DNA of 46,613 nucleotides from Acidimicrobiales bacterium (GTDB taxonomy: Bacteria > Actinomycetota > Acidimicrobiia > Acidimicrobiales > MedAcidi-G1): the NCBI GenBank assembly GCA_029242745.1, contig JAQWTI010000055.1, forward strand, positions 1 through 46,613, written 5' to 3'. Of this stretch, positions 16,736-24,671 are shown piece after piece. A program made the position numbers and the translations under genes. The first letter of the stretch is position 1, and each line of letters begins with the position of its first letter. The notes under the pieces were generated by a model. It was given only the letters and a program-made list of their open reading frames with translations. It made no database searches and was not told the DNA's origin.

Positions 16736-17560
16736 CTAGCGAATTCGAGGCTCAGGGCGGCCATCGGAAGCGAAATCTTTGGCACCGTCAGCCAGCGCAG
16801 ATTTGTCCGTTGCGGCGCTCAGAATCGACGCCGCCATAGTTCTGCTACCGAGTTGGCCTAGGTCTCGGGCAGCCCAGATAGCCCGCAGCGTGCCCTGCAC
16901 GGCCCACGGTGGGTTGGACGCGATGGCCTGAGCCAGGCGGTCCGCAGCCTCGGCAAGTTCGACGCCCGGCACCACCTCAGAAACTAGGCCAATCTCTCGG
17001 GCAGTGGCGGCAGAGATCCGCTCGCTGTTGCCGGTCAGCGCCATCCGCATGACTTCTCCGAATGGCATTAGGCCTAACATTTTCATTGGTTCGTACACGG
17101 CGGGCATCCCATAGGTGACGTGGGGGTCAAAGAAGGTGGCGTGTTCGGCGGCCACCAATATGTCGCACTCGCCCAGTAGATAGAAGGCGCCGCCGCACGC
17201 CATACCGTTGACGGCCCCGATCATTGGCTTCCATAGATCGTTGGATTTAGGCCCTAGCCAATCGCCGGGGTCGTCGTACATGAAGTTGTTGGAGGTTCCA
17301 TAGAGCGCTGGAGAGTCATCAAGGGCGGTGAACGGTTCATTGCGGTCAATTCCGCTGCAGAAAGCTTTGTCTCCTGCTCCGGTTAGGACTACCACGCGGA
17401 CGTTGTCGTCGATTCGTAGTGCGTTCCACAACTCTCGACAGTCACGTTGCATGCCGGCAGTGAAGGCGTTATGGGCGGCTGGTCGGTTTAGAACCACGGT
17501 GGCTACGTGGTCGACGATGGTTACTAGAAGTGTGTCGAAGGTGTAGGACCCGTGGCTCAT
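16736..17560 (-). CDS. enoyl-CoA hydratase/isomerase family protein
   Basis: A 274-residue crotonase-fold protein. N-terminal VTIVDHVATVVLNRPAAHNAF, the CoA-binding and oxyanion segment VVVLTGAGDKAFCSGID, and the second oxyanion loop AVNGMACGGAFYLLGECDILVA are seen, followed by ATFFDPHVTYGMP. The usual catalytic Glu of hydratases is expected in the GGAFYLLGECD region. The function may be hydratase, isomerase or another crotonase reaction. It diverges from the amidohydrolase gene across 64 bases. Confidence 0.9.
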   Translation of the reverse strand: MSHGSYTFDTLLVTIVDHVATVVLNRPAAHNAFTAGMQRDCRELWNALRIDDNVRVVVLTGAGDKAFCSGIDRNEPFTALDDSPALYGTSNNFMYDDPGDWLGPKSNDLWKPMIGAVNGMACGGAFYLLGECDILVAAEHATFFDPHVTYGMPAVYEPMKMLGLMPFGEVMRMALTGNSERISAATAREIGLVSEVVPGVELAEAADRLAQAIASNPPWAVQGTLRAIWAARDLGQLGSRTMAASILSAATDKSALADGAKDFASDGRPEPRIR

Positions 17561-17624
17561 GCTTCGACACTAGTGCGGTGCCCCGTTCGGCCCTGCCCTT
17601 GGTCGGTCTGTATTCTCCAACTCC

Positions 17625-18830
17625 ATGAATGATGTTGACACCACGTCGGACTTCCGGCCGTTCGATTGTGACAATCACTACTACGAGTCTGGCGACGCTT
17701 TTATTCGCCACGTCCCGGATGCCATGAGACCTCGAGTCGTGGAGTGGTGTGAGATGGGTGGTCGCAGGTACCACGTCGTTGGTGGAAAGGTCTCCCACGC
17801 TGTGGTTAATCCCACCTGGAACCCGATTGCCCGACCTGGTGCGTTGCACGGATTCTTTCGGGGTAATCCGGAGGGTCGCAGCATGCTTGACTATCTGAAA
17901 GACCGAGAGCCGCTGCCTGAGGCGTACCAGAACCGTGAGGCGCGCCTAGCTGTAGTTGCCGAGCAAGGTCTGGAGGCCATCTGGCTGTTTCCAACGCTCG
18001 GCGTGCTCTACGAGGAGCTCTTGAAAAGTGACACTGAAGCAGTAGGGGCGCTGATGGTTGGATTCAACCGTTGGCTGCACGAGGACTGGGGTTTCGGTGC
18101 CGAGGGAACTATTTTTGGAGCCCCGTACTTTTCTCTTGCCGATGTGGATGTAGCGGTGGCAGAACTGGATTGGTGTCTCGCTAAGGGGGCTCGCTTGATA
18201 GTTATGAGACCTGCTCCAGTGTGGACAGCGGACGGTCCCCGCTCACCTGGAGATCCCATGTTCGATCCGTTTTGGGCCCGAGTGAATGAGGCTGGGATCA
18301 CCACTGTGGTGCACGCCGGCGACAGCGGCTACCAGACTCAGGGGTACGCAGATGATGGCTTCGTGTCGTTCGGTGTCGGGGCGGGTACCGGTCGCTATCG
18401 CCCATCAATTAAGGCGTTTAACATTGAACGCGCTGCGCACGACTGGCTCATAACGATGTCGTTGGAAAAGATGTTCACCCGGTTCCCGAACCTTCGGGTC
18501 GCCTCGGTGGAAAACGGGTCGGACTACCTCGCTCACTTGTTTCGCAAACTTGGTCAGCAGAGGGAGAAGACGCCCCGCTGGTTTGAACACGACCCGGTTC
18601 AGGTGTTTCGCGAGCATGTCTGGATGAACCCGTTTTGGGAAGATGATGTAGATGAACTGATTGATTTGATGGGCGCTGACCGAGTGATCTTCGGCTCTGA
18701 CTGGCCCCATGTGGAGGGAATGCCCACACCGTTGCACTACTTGGGCGAGGTTGAACACCTGTCTGAGGTCGATCGACGGCTTGTGCTGCGTGACAACACC
18801 CGGTCCCTTACTGAGCTGCGACCAGGTTAA
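17625..18830 (+). CDS. amidohydrolase family 2 (ACMSD-like TIM barrel)
   Basis: A 401-residue metal-dependent hydrolase or decarboxylase. The N-terminal metal motif is degenerate (FDCDNHYYE instead of D-x-H-x-H). A metal His in TTVVHAGDSGY and the catalytic Asp in VIFGSDWPHVEGMP match family 2. The LRVASVENGSDYL strand also fits. Homologues act on aromatic or cyclic carboxylates, but the substrate here is unknown. It starts at an ATG 64 bases from the divergent crotonase. It precedes the carboxyltransferase gene by 22 bases and may be cotranscribed with it. Confidence 0.88.
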   Translation: MNDVDTTSDFRPFDCDNHYYESGDAFIRHVPDAMRPRVVEWCEMGGRRYHVVGGKVSHAVVNPTWNPIARPGALHGFFRGNPEGRSMLDYLKDREPLPEAYQNREARLAVVAEQGLEAIWLFPTLGVLYEELLKSDTEAVGALMVGFNRWLHEDWGFGAEGTIFGAPYFSLADVDVAVAELDWCLAKGARLIVMRPAPVWTADGPRSPGDPMFDPFWARVNEAGITTVVHAGDSGYQTQGYADDGFVSFGVGAGTGRYRPSIKAFNIERAAHDWLITMSLEKMFTRFPNLRVASVENGSDYLAHLFRKLGQQREKTPRWFEHDPVQVFREHVWMNPFWEDDVDELIDLMGADRVIFGSDWPHVEGMPTPLHYLGEVEHLSEVDRRLVLRDNTRSLTELRPG

Positions 18831-18852
18831 CTGTCGGCCAGCGGGAGTGGAG

Positions 18853-20472
18853 ATGAGCAACGACGACCACGAAGACGGAGTCTGGAAGCAGGAACTTGAT
18901 GAGTTGCGTCGACGTGAGCAGTTGGCTGAGCAGATGGGTGGACCCGAAAAGGTGGCCCGTCAGCACAACCGGGGGAAACTTGATGTGCGACAGCGCATCG
19001 ACGCATTGGTTGACAACGGTTCGTTTCATGAGATTGGCAAAGTTGCCGGTAACGCCACCTACAACGCGGACGGTGAACTGGTCGACTTCCGGTCCTCTAA
19101 TTTTCTATTCGGGCGTGCCCGGCTGAACGATAAAACCGTTGTAGTGGCTGCTGACGACTTCACAGTGCGCGGTGGAGCGGCTGATGCGGCCATCATCGGC
19201 AAGCAGATTGCAGCCGAGAAGATGGCGGGTGAACTTCGCTTGCCCATTGTTCGACTCATTGACGGGACCGGTGGTGGTGGTTCAGTTCGGACGTTGGACA
19301 CAGACCCGTCCAAGAAAGTGTCAGAGGGTGACGGTGGCTACGGCCGCGGTGCTCGGACTTACGTTCCGATGAATCCAGGTTGGGAACACGTGGTGTCCAA
19401 CCTGGCGACCGTACCCACAGTTGCGTTGTGCCTCGGGTCGGTAGCCGGTCTTGGAGCGGCTCGGGCGGTGAGCAGCCATTACTCGCTGATGGTGAAGGAC
19501 ATGTCCCATTTGTTTGCAGCTGGCCCACCGGTGGTCAACAGGATGGGTGGTGAGCAGGTTGACAAGGAGGACCTCGGAGGTAGTCGGATTCACACCCGGA
19601 ACGGCGTCGTTGATGACGAGGTCCGGTCTGAGGCCGAGGCTTTCGAGCGAACTCGACAGTTTCTCTCGTATCTGCCGTCGTCGGTGTATGAATTGGCTGT
19701 TCGAGGTCAAGTTTCTGACGACCCGGGGCGTACCGACGATGCGCTTGCCGATGTCGTGCCCCGGGATCGTCGGCAGGTGTATCAGATGAGATCGGTTATT
19801 TCATCAGTGGTTGACGAGGCTTCGTTTTTTGAGATCGGTCGGGCTTTTGGTCGGTCAACCATCTGTGGTTTAGCCCGTTTCGATGGCTGGCCAGTCGCCT
19901 TGTTGGCTGGTGACCCGTATCACTACGGCGGTGGCTGGACAGCTGACTCATCCCAGAAGGTCACCCGGTTTCTGGACCTAGCCGAGACGTTCCATCTTCC
20001 GGTTGTGCATCTGGTTGACAACCCGGGTTTTGTGATCGGGACCGAAGCTGAGCAGCAGGCGACCATCCGCCATGGTTCACGGGCGCTGGCTGCGGTTTAT
20101 CAGACAACAGTGCCGTGGTGCTCAGTCCTGGTCCGCAAGGCGTTTGGTGTAGCTGGTGCGGCTCACTCGCCTGGTCATCGCTTTCAGTACCGGTACGCCT
20201 GGCCATCTGGCGACTGGGGATCACTCCCCGTCGAAGGTGGGGTGGAGGCAGCGTACCGGTCTGACTTGGAGGCGTCCGATTCTCCTGAGTTGCTGCTGGC
20301 TGAGATAACAGATCGGCTGAACAAGGTCAGATCCCCGCTACGGACTGCTGAGGCATTTCTGGTCGAGGAGATCATTGACCCGCGCGAAACCCGTCCGTTG
20401 CTATGCGAATTCGCCAATCTGGCTGCCCCATTGCGTACGCCTGGTCCTGCAAAATTTCCGTACCGGCCTTAG
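18853..20472 (+). CDS. acyl-CoA carboxylase carboxyltransferase (beta) subunit
   Basis: 539 residues from ATG 18853, chosen because GGGAGTGGAG precedes it and the family N-terminus begins there; 48 upstream codons in frame overlap the amidohydrolase gene and are not credible. It resembles PccB/MccB: the N-terminal HNRGKLDVRQRIDALVD, FTVRGGAADAAIIGKQ, and the two crotonase-like halves with the acyl-CoA oxyanion loops around GSVAGLGAA and VDNPGFVIGTEAEQ plus VRKAFGVAGAA. It transfers carboxyl from biotin to an acyl-CoA. The end shares four bases with the convergent biotin carrier. No biotin carboxylase gene is nearby. Confidence 0.92.
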   Translation: MSNDDHEDGVWKQELDELRRREQLAEQMGGPEKVARQHNRGKLDVRQRIDALVDNGSFHEIGKVAGNATYNADGELVDFRSSNFLFGRARLNDKTVVVAADDFTVRGGAADAAIIGKQIAAEKMAGELRLPIVRLIDGTGGGGSVRTLDTDPSKKVSEGDGGYGRGARTYVPMNPGWEHVVSNLATVPTVALCLGSVAGLGAARAVSSHYSLMVKDMSHLFAAGPPVVNRMGGEQVDKEDLGGSRIHTRNGVVDDEVRSEAEAFERTRQFLSYLPSSVYELAVRGQVSDDPGRTDDALADVVPRDRRQVYQMRSVISSVVDEASFFEIGRAFGRSTICGLARFDGWPVALLAGDPYHYGGGWTADSSQKVTRFLDLAETFHLPVVHLVDNPGFVIGTEAEQQATIRHGSRALAAVYQTTVPWCSVLVRKAFGVAGAAHSPGHRFQYRYAWPSGDWGSLPVEGGVEAAYRSDLEASDSPELLLAEITDRLNKVRSPLRTAEAFLVEEIIDPRETRPLLCEFANLAAPLRTPGPAKFPYRP

Positions 20473-20693
20473 ACGATCTCGATCACAGCGACAGGATCAT
20501 CCTCGGAGATATGGTCGCCTTCAGACACGAGAATCTTTGTGACTTTTCCGCCCGTGGTTGCCTCGACGGGAATCTCCATCTTCATGCATTCGACAAACAC
20601 CACTGGATCGCCAGCAGCGATAGTGGACCCTGGAACAGCGACCACTTTCCACACAACGCCGGTGACTGGCGATTCCAGTTCGATATAGATCAT
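20469..20693 (-). CDS. small biotin carboxyl carrier protein
   Basis: A 74-residue single biotinyl domain. The biotinylation motif is ECMKMEIPV with Lys38 as acceptor, flanked by the two half-repeats SPVTGVVWKVVAVPGSTIAAGDPV and TGGKVTKILVSEGDHISEDDPV. It lacks the Pro/Ala linker and N-terminal region of standard AccB, and is close in size and sequence to mycobacterial TB7.3 (71 residues). The gene is convergent with the carboxyltransferase gene with stops overlapping by four bases. I infer it serves that enzyme, but it could serve another carboxylase or a decarboxylase. Confidence 0.9.
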   Translation of the reverse strand: MIYIELESPVTGVVWKVVAVPGSTIAAGDPVVFVECMKMEIPVEATTGGKVTKILVSEGDHISEDDPVAVIEIV

Positions 20694-21162
20694 TAATCCA
20701 TTTCACCATTAGCGCAGCGTCGATGCCACGACGGGAATCGCTATCAGGGTGTTGTCGAAAGTGGGCAGGGTCGAGGTCTACGTTGATCTCAACCTGGAAT
20801 CTGTTTGTTGAGAGAGATATGCGGTGGGAATATCTCCTGATGAATCAGTCATTCTGCTGGTAATCCCAATCTGACTGGGGTTTGGTGATGTAACAGGTGG
20901 GGGCAGCGCAACTGTAGGAACGGGTTAGCAGACGGTTCAACGCTGCTGTTCGAAGGCTTCGTGGACCAGTCGGGCGGCTCAGGCCAAGGAGTCCAACTCC
21001 GCAGATTTGGATAACCCCTCGGAAACTTATTCGAGTGATTGTTGGAACTAGTCAAGGGCTGATAGCAAGCCGGGGATTACTGCTGTGGCGATAGGGTAAA
21101 TACGACCAATAGACCGACTGATCCACCCGCCACAATCGTTTACCCTCAGGGGTGATGGTTGT
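20694..21162. other. 469-bp non-coding region before the sufD unit
   Basis: No credible gene in any frame; only short shadow frames. The right-hand end holds the crossing complementary segments described separately and the sufD ribosome-binding site. I looked for sufB, a tRNA-Sec and a cloverleaf and found none. The left part must hold the promoter of the biotin-carrier gene (minus strand) and may hold the promoter of sufD. Confidence 0.6.
21084..21146 (+). promoter_or_regulatory. possible pseudoknot leader upstream of sufD
   Basis: Two perfect complementarities cross each other. TGTGGCG (21084-21090) pairs with CGCCACA (21128-21134), and AGGGTAAA (21093-21100) pairs with TTTACCCT (21139-21146). 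The order 5'-A-B-A'-B' is that of an H-type pseudoknot, with linkers of 2, 27 and 4 bases. The last strand ends one base before the CAGGGGTG ribosome-binding site of sufD. The segments might instead be protein-binding half-sites. No known riboswitch is matched. Confidence 0.4.
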
Positions 21163-22524
21163 TTGGACCGGCCACGAGGTAACGCTCTGAAAGCCTTCTC
21201 TGCCGATGTGTCGGCCGGCCTGCCCGGACCAGACTGGCTTGCTTCCATCCGTCGGTTAACCGTCGACGGCTTGGATGGTGTTGCTCATCCTGATACCGAT
21301 GAGGAAGTATGGCGCTACTCTCGGATCGGCGAGGTTGACCTTGACCAGTACTCGCCGCTGAAGCGGCAGCGGGGCAGTGACACTGTTGTCCAGCGAGACT
21401 TGTCCGCTTATGGAGAAATGGCAGGTGTAGTCGTTGTTCGTAACGGCTGGGTCACGGAAGTTACTTCCTCTTCTGACTCAGTAAAAGCTGGTGTGTACGT
21501 CGGTCCTGTAGGAAATACCTCGGATGGTGAAGCACTGTTTGGTGCCGCTGCCGAGGAGCCCGCTGACTTGTATGGCCACCTAAATCGAGCTTTTGGACCT
21601 GAGCCAGTGGCGGTGGTGGTGCCTGACGGGGTCCGCCTTGAAACGCCGATTGTGGTCGTTGTTCTCACCGATGCCGATCGTGCAGCGGTCTTCCCGAGGG
21701 TGTTGGTGCGGTGTGGGGAGGATGCTGCGGCCACTGTGGTTGAACTTCATACTTCCACTGAGGTTGACTCTCTCGTGGTCCCGGTATTGGAGGCCACTGT
21801 TGGGCGCGGTGGATACCTGCGTCACGGTTTGGTTCAGGAACTGGGTTCCAGGGTCTTCCAGTTGGGTCATCAGGCGTTTCGAGTTGACCAGGCTGGCCGC
21901 ATTGACGCTTTTGTTGCTGGTCTTGGTGGTGACTACGCGCGGACTCGCACCGATTGTCGCCTCGTGGGTCGTGGTGCCGAGGGTCGTTTAGCTGCGGCAT
22001 ACTTTGGTGAGCGTGCCCAGACGTTGGACTTTCGTACCTTCCAGGATCATGCGGCACCCGACACCAGGAGCGAGTTGCTCTTCAAGGGTGCACTGGATGG
22101 GGCTTCCCGGTCAATTTATACCGGGTTGATCCGAGTCCGTCCCGAGGCGGTACGAACCGTGGCCCATCAGACCAACCGCAATGTGAAGTTATCGCTTGAT
22201 GCGTGGGCGGAGAGCGTGCCCAACCTCGAGATCGAAACCGATGACGTTGTGTGCAGTCATGCCTCGACGGTTTCACCGGTTGATGAGGACCAGCGGTTCT
22301 TTCTGGAAAGTCGAGGTGTGCCGACGGTCGCCGCTGAACGACTTCTACTGGAAGGTTTTTTTGAGGATGTGGCGGCTGAAGCGCCCCATCCTGCGGTAGC
22401 GGATGCCCTTCGTCAGGCGCTGGCCGATCGACTCGATCGCCGTGACGTGGCCCATAGGGAAGTGGGCGCAGTTGCGCCTGAGGCCGAGTCAATTTCAGGT
22501 GCAGGCACTGAGGTGCCCTCATGA
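21163..22524 (+). CDS. sufD: Fe-S cluster assembly scaffold subunit SufD
   Basis: A 453-residue SufB/SufD-family beta-helix protein. The C-terminal half carries the family pattern: ARTRTDCRLVGRGAEG, FRTFQDHAAPDTRSELLFKG, IYTGLIRVRPEA, HQTNRNVKLSLDAWAESVPNLEIETDDVVCSHASTV is approximated by VPNLEIETDDVVCSHAST, and SRGVPTVAAERLLLEGFF. That C-terminus and the absence of SufB-specific N-terminal sequence point to SufD. The start is a TTG with AGGGGTG eight bases before it. It overlaps the Rieske gene by four bases (ATGA). SufD normally acts with SufB and SufC; sufB is not in the window. Confidence 0.9.
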   Translation: MDRPRGNALKAFSADVSAGLPGPDWLASIRRLTVDGLDGVAHPDTDEEVWRYSRIGEVDLDQYSPLKRQRGSDTVVQRDLSAYGEMAGVVVVRNGWVTEVTSSSDSVKAGVYVGPVGNTSDGEALFGAAAEEPADLYGHLNRAFGPEPVAVVVPDGVRLETPIVVVVLTDADRAAVFPRVLVRCGEDAAATVVELHTSTEVDSLVVPVLEATVGRGGYLRHGLVQELGSRVFQLGHQAFRVDQAGRIDAFVAGLGGDYARTRTDCRLVGRGAEGRLAAAYFGERAQTLDFRTFQDHAAPDTRSELLFKGALDGASRSIYTGLIRVRPEAVRTVAHQTNRNVKLSLDAWAESVPNLEIETDDVVCSHASTVSPVDEDQRFFLESRGVPTVAAERLLLEGFFEDVAAEAPHPAVADALRQALADRLDRRDVAHREVGAVAPEAESISGAGTEVPS

Positions 22525-22847
22525 GCGCTTTGCGGGCTTGTGCGCTTTCAGAGTTGGCTGATGGCGCCGCTTTGCGGGTAGTGCTCGACGGACACGCGGT
22601 GGCATTGGTCCGCTTGGGTGGTCAGGTGCATGCTGTCGACGATAGATGCAGTCACGCAGATGTATCACTTGCTGAAGGTGAGGTTGATGCTGGCGAGTGT
22701 GCACTGGAGTGCTGGAAGCACGGAAGCTTGTTTGACCTGCGGACGGGCGAAGCGCTCACCCTGCCGGCGGTAAAGCCAGTGGCTGTTCATATGACGATGA
22801 TCGATCAGGACGAGGTTTACGTGACTCTCCGACAGGAGGAGGCGTGA
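22521..22847 (+). CDS. Rieske [2Fe-2S] ferredoxin-like protein
   Basis: A 108-residue Rieske domain. Ligands: Cys43 and His45 in DRCSHADVSL, and Cys64 and His67 in ECWKHGSLFD. This is the soluble ferredoxin type (as in the ferredoxin subunit of ring hydroxylases), with no membrane anchor. A Rieske gene between sufD and sufC is a recurrent actinobacterial arrangement and suggests an electron-transfer role in cluster assembly. ATGA overlap with sufD and GTGA overlap with sufC imply tight coupling. Confidence 0.93.
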   Translation: MSALRACALSELADGAALRVVLDGHAVALVRLGGQVHAVDDRCSHADVSLAEGEVDAGECALECWKHGSLFDLRTGEALTLPAVKPVAVHMTMIDQDEVYVTLRQEEA

Positions 22848-23689
22848 AAACCGAACGCGTATTGCGGATCGAGGGTCTAACCGCCCGAGTGGGCGAGACT
22901 GACATCCTCCACGGTGTCGACCTTGAAGTTAGGCCAGGCGAGGTTCATGCCGTGATGGGACCAAATGGGTCAGGGAAGTCAACGCTTGCTCATGTGCTGA
23001 TGGGGCGCCCCGGATACGAAGTCACGGGTGGATCAGTAACTCTTGACGGGATTGATCTGCTGGCGATACCTACCTGGGAGAGAGCTCGAGCCGGATTGTT
23101 TCTAGCCCTTCAGCATCCAACCGAAGTGCCAGGGGTGAGTCTTGAGTCGGTAATCGCTGAGGCAGCCTTGGCTGTGGGCCGCTCTGATACAGGGTTCAGA
23201 GACATTCTGGTAGCTGAGGCGGCCCGCATTGGATTCGACGAAAAGTTTGTGTCCCGACCGTTAAACGTAGACCTGTCGGGAGGTGAGAAGAAGCGCAATG
23301 AGATGCTGATGATGGGCGCACTAAGGCCTCAGTATGCGGTTTTAGATGAGATTGATTCCGGACTCGACGTGGATGCCCTAGCTGCCGTGTCACTGCGCCT
23401 GCAGGAGGCCACCGAGGAAGATGGACTAGGTGTCTTGGCTATTACCCACTTCAGCCGTCTACTTGAGATACTCGAACCCGACCGGGTTCATGTTTTGGCT
23501 TCTGGACGGATTCAGGCTGAAGGCGGGTCAGAATTGGCGGAGCGTCTCGAGGCCGAGGGCTATGCGGGAGTGTTGGCCGAGGCTGGTGTGTCGGCGGGCC
23601 TTCAAGCCGAAGTAACACCTCCGGAGGTTCACGTTGCTGGTTTCGGTGATGATCCTTTTGCGGATCCTCTAGCCGATCCAGTGGGCTGA
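22844..23689 (+). CDS. sufC: Fe-S assembly ATPase SufC (copy 1)
   Basis: A 281-residue ABC-type ATPase. Walker A GPNGSGKST, Q-loop FLALQHPTEVPG, signature LSGGEKKRNE, Walker B VLDEIDSGLD and the switch His in AITHFSRLL are intact. The segment around IDSGLDVDAL is the SufC hallmark. It carries an unusual acidic C-terminal extension of about 30 residues ending DDPFADPLADPVG that the second SufC lacks. It is translationally coupled to the Rieske gene. A second, diverged sufC is in the convergent unit. Confidence 0.92.
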   Translation: MKTERVLRIEGLTARVGETDILHGVDLEVRPGEVHAVMGPNGSGKSTLAHVLMGRPGYEVTGGSVTLDGIDLLAIPTWERARAGLFLALQHPTEVPGVSLESVIAEAALAVGRSDTGFRDILVAEAARIGFDEKFVSRPLNVDLSGGEKKRNEMLMMGALRPQYAVLDEIDSGLDVDALAAVSLRLQEATEEDGLGVLAITHFSRLLEILEPDRVHVLASGRIQAEGGSELAERLEAEGYAGVLAEAGVSAGLQAEVTPPEVHVAGFGDDPFADPLADPVG

Positions 23690-23711
23690 TGATTTCGATA
23701 TCAGGGGAATC

Positions 23712-24002
23712 GTGGTGACTGATCGCACTCCTTTGACCAATGATGAACGGACTGGGCTAGGGCAGCAACTTCCCGACTGGCAGGTTGAAGGTCAAAAGAT
23801 CTCAAGGACGTTTCTTTTTGCCGATTTCGCTGAGGCATGGACTTTCATGAAACAGGTCGCTGTTAAGGCTGAGGACTTACAGCACCATCCCGACTGGTCC
23901 AACTCGTGGAATCAGGTGACCATAGAGGTGACCACCCACAGCGCCGGCAGCCTGACTCGGCTTGATGTTGCCTTCGCCGAGGCGGTAGAAGAACTTCTAT
24001 GA
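23712..24002 (+). CDS. pterin-4a-carbinolamine dehydratase
   Basis: A 96-residue PCD/DCoH-like protein. The catalytic signature EDLQHHPDWSNSWNQVTIEV with two adjacent histidines and the later THSAGSLTRLDVAFA segment match the family. In most organisms it recycles tetrahydrobiopterin cofactor, but bacterial members often lie far from pterin hydroxylases. It follows sufC by 22 bases, so a link to the SUF locus may be only transcriptional. It starts at one of two consecutive GTG codons after AGGGGAA. Confidence 0.9.
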   Translation: MVTDRTPLTNDERTGLGQQLPDWQVEGQKISRTFLFADFAEAWTFMKQVAVKAEDLQHHPDWSNSWNQVTIEVTTHSAGSLTRLDVAFAEAVEELL

Positions 24003-24020
24003 GTGTGAAATTCTAATTGC

Positions 24021-24034
24021 CCCCAACTTTGGGG
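24021..24034 (+). terminator. weak hairpin after the PCD gene
   Basis: CCCCAA pairs with TTGGGG around two bases, 18 bases past the PCD stop and between two convergent operons. There is only a short T-containing tail, so intrinsic termination is uncertain. Confidence 0.3.
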
Positions 24035-24147
24035 TTACTCCGGGCAGTAGTTCCATGGTTTCAAGGTGGGGTGTGCCAATGAGACAACTGCGACTGATTA
24101 GTCAATCCGTGACATTTAGTAGACGGAAAAACCCTTTGAATCGTCAG

Positions 24148-24627
24148 TTATTCCACCTCTAGGAGATCAAGGACCTGGTCGAGGGTGTTCCAGCCAAGGG
24201 TGGCGCACTTGATGCGGACGGGGAATTTAACTACACCTCGTAAGGCCTCAAGATCACCGAGACCCGACGCGCCTGGTCGGTCTGCTGTCTGCCCTGATGT
24301 GGCATCGCCGTCGAGACCATCTTCGTGGATGGACATCATCTTCTTGAAATCTCGCATGACATCTCGGGCTCCGTCAGTTGATTTTCCAATTACTGCAGTG
24401 GACATCATCGACGCAGAAGACTGGCTGATGGAACACCCCTGGCCGCCGAGCCGAACTTCAGAAATTATTCCTTGCCTGACTTCCACGTACACCTGAATCT
24501 CATCGCCACACAGTGGATTGAAGCCCTCAGCCATAGTGGCTGGTGGAACCTCCAACTCACCTCGGTTCCGGGGGTTTCGGTAATGGTCGAGGATGATCTC
24601 GCGGTACAGGTCCTCGAGTCCGGCCAT
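24148..24627 (-). CDS. sufU: SUF sulfur-transfer protein SufU
   Basis: A 159-residue IscU-like protein. Zn or sulfur ligands: Cys40 and Asp42 in NPLCGDE, Cys65 in GGQGCSISQSSASMM, and Cys141 in RIKCATLGW. The 20-residue insertion between the second and third cysteine regions is the mark of SufU as opposed to IscU. It accepts persulfide sulfur from SufS through a zinc-assisted exchange. It lies 44 bases after sufS on the same strand. Confidence 0.95.
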   Translation of the reverse strand: MAGLEDLYREIILDHYRNPRNRGELEVPPATMAEGFNPLCGDEIQVYVEVRQGIISEVRLGGQGCSISQSSASMMSTAVIGKSTDGARDVMRDFKKMMSIHEDGLDGDATSGQTADRPGASGLGDLEALRGVVKFPVRIKCATLGWNTLDQVLDLLEVE

Positions 24628-24671
24628 GGTCTTAATACTCCTGAGATGGGATTTGTTAGAAGATCAGTTGG

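Noticed and set aside
18709-18852. 48-codon N-terminal extension of the carboxyltransferase
   Set aside because: It overlaps the amidohydrolase gene in another frame and lacks family similarity; ATG 18853 has a good ribosome-binding site.
20694-21162. tRNA-Sec or sufB remnant before sufD
   Set aside because: No UCA anticodon loop with long arms and no SufB-like peptide could be found in any frame.
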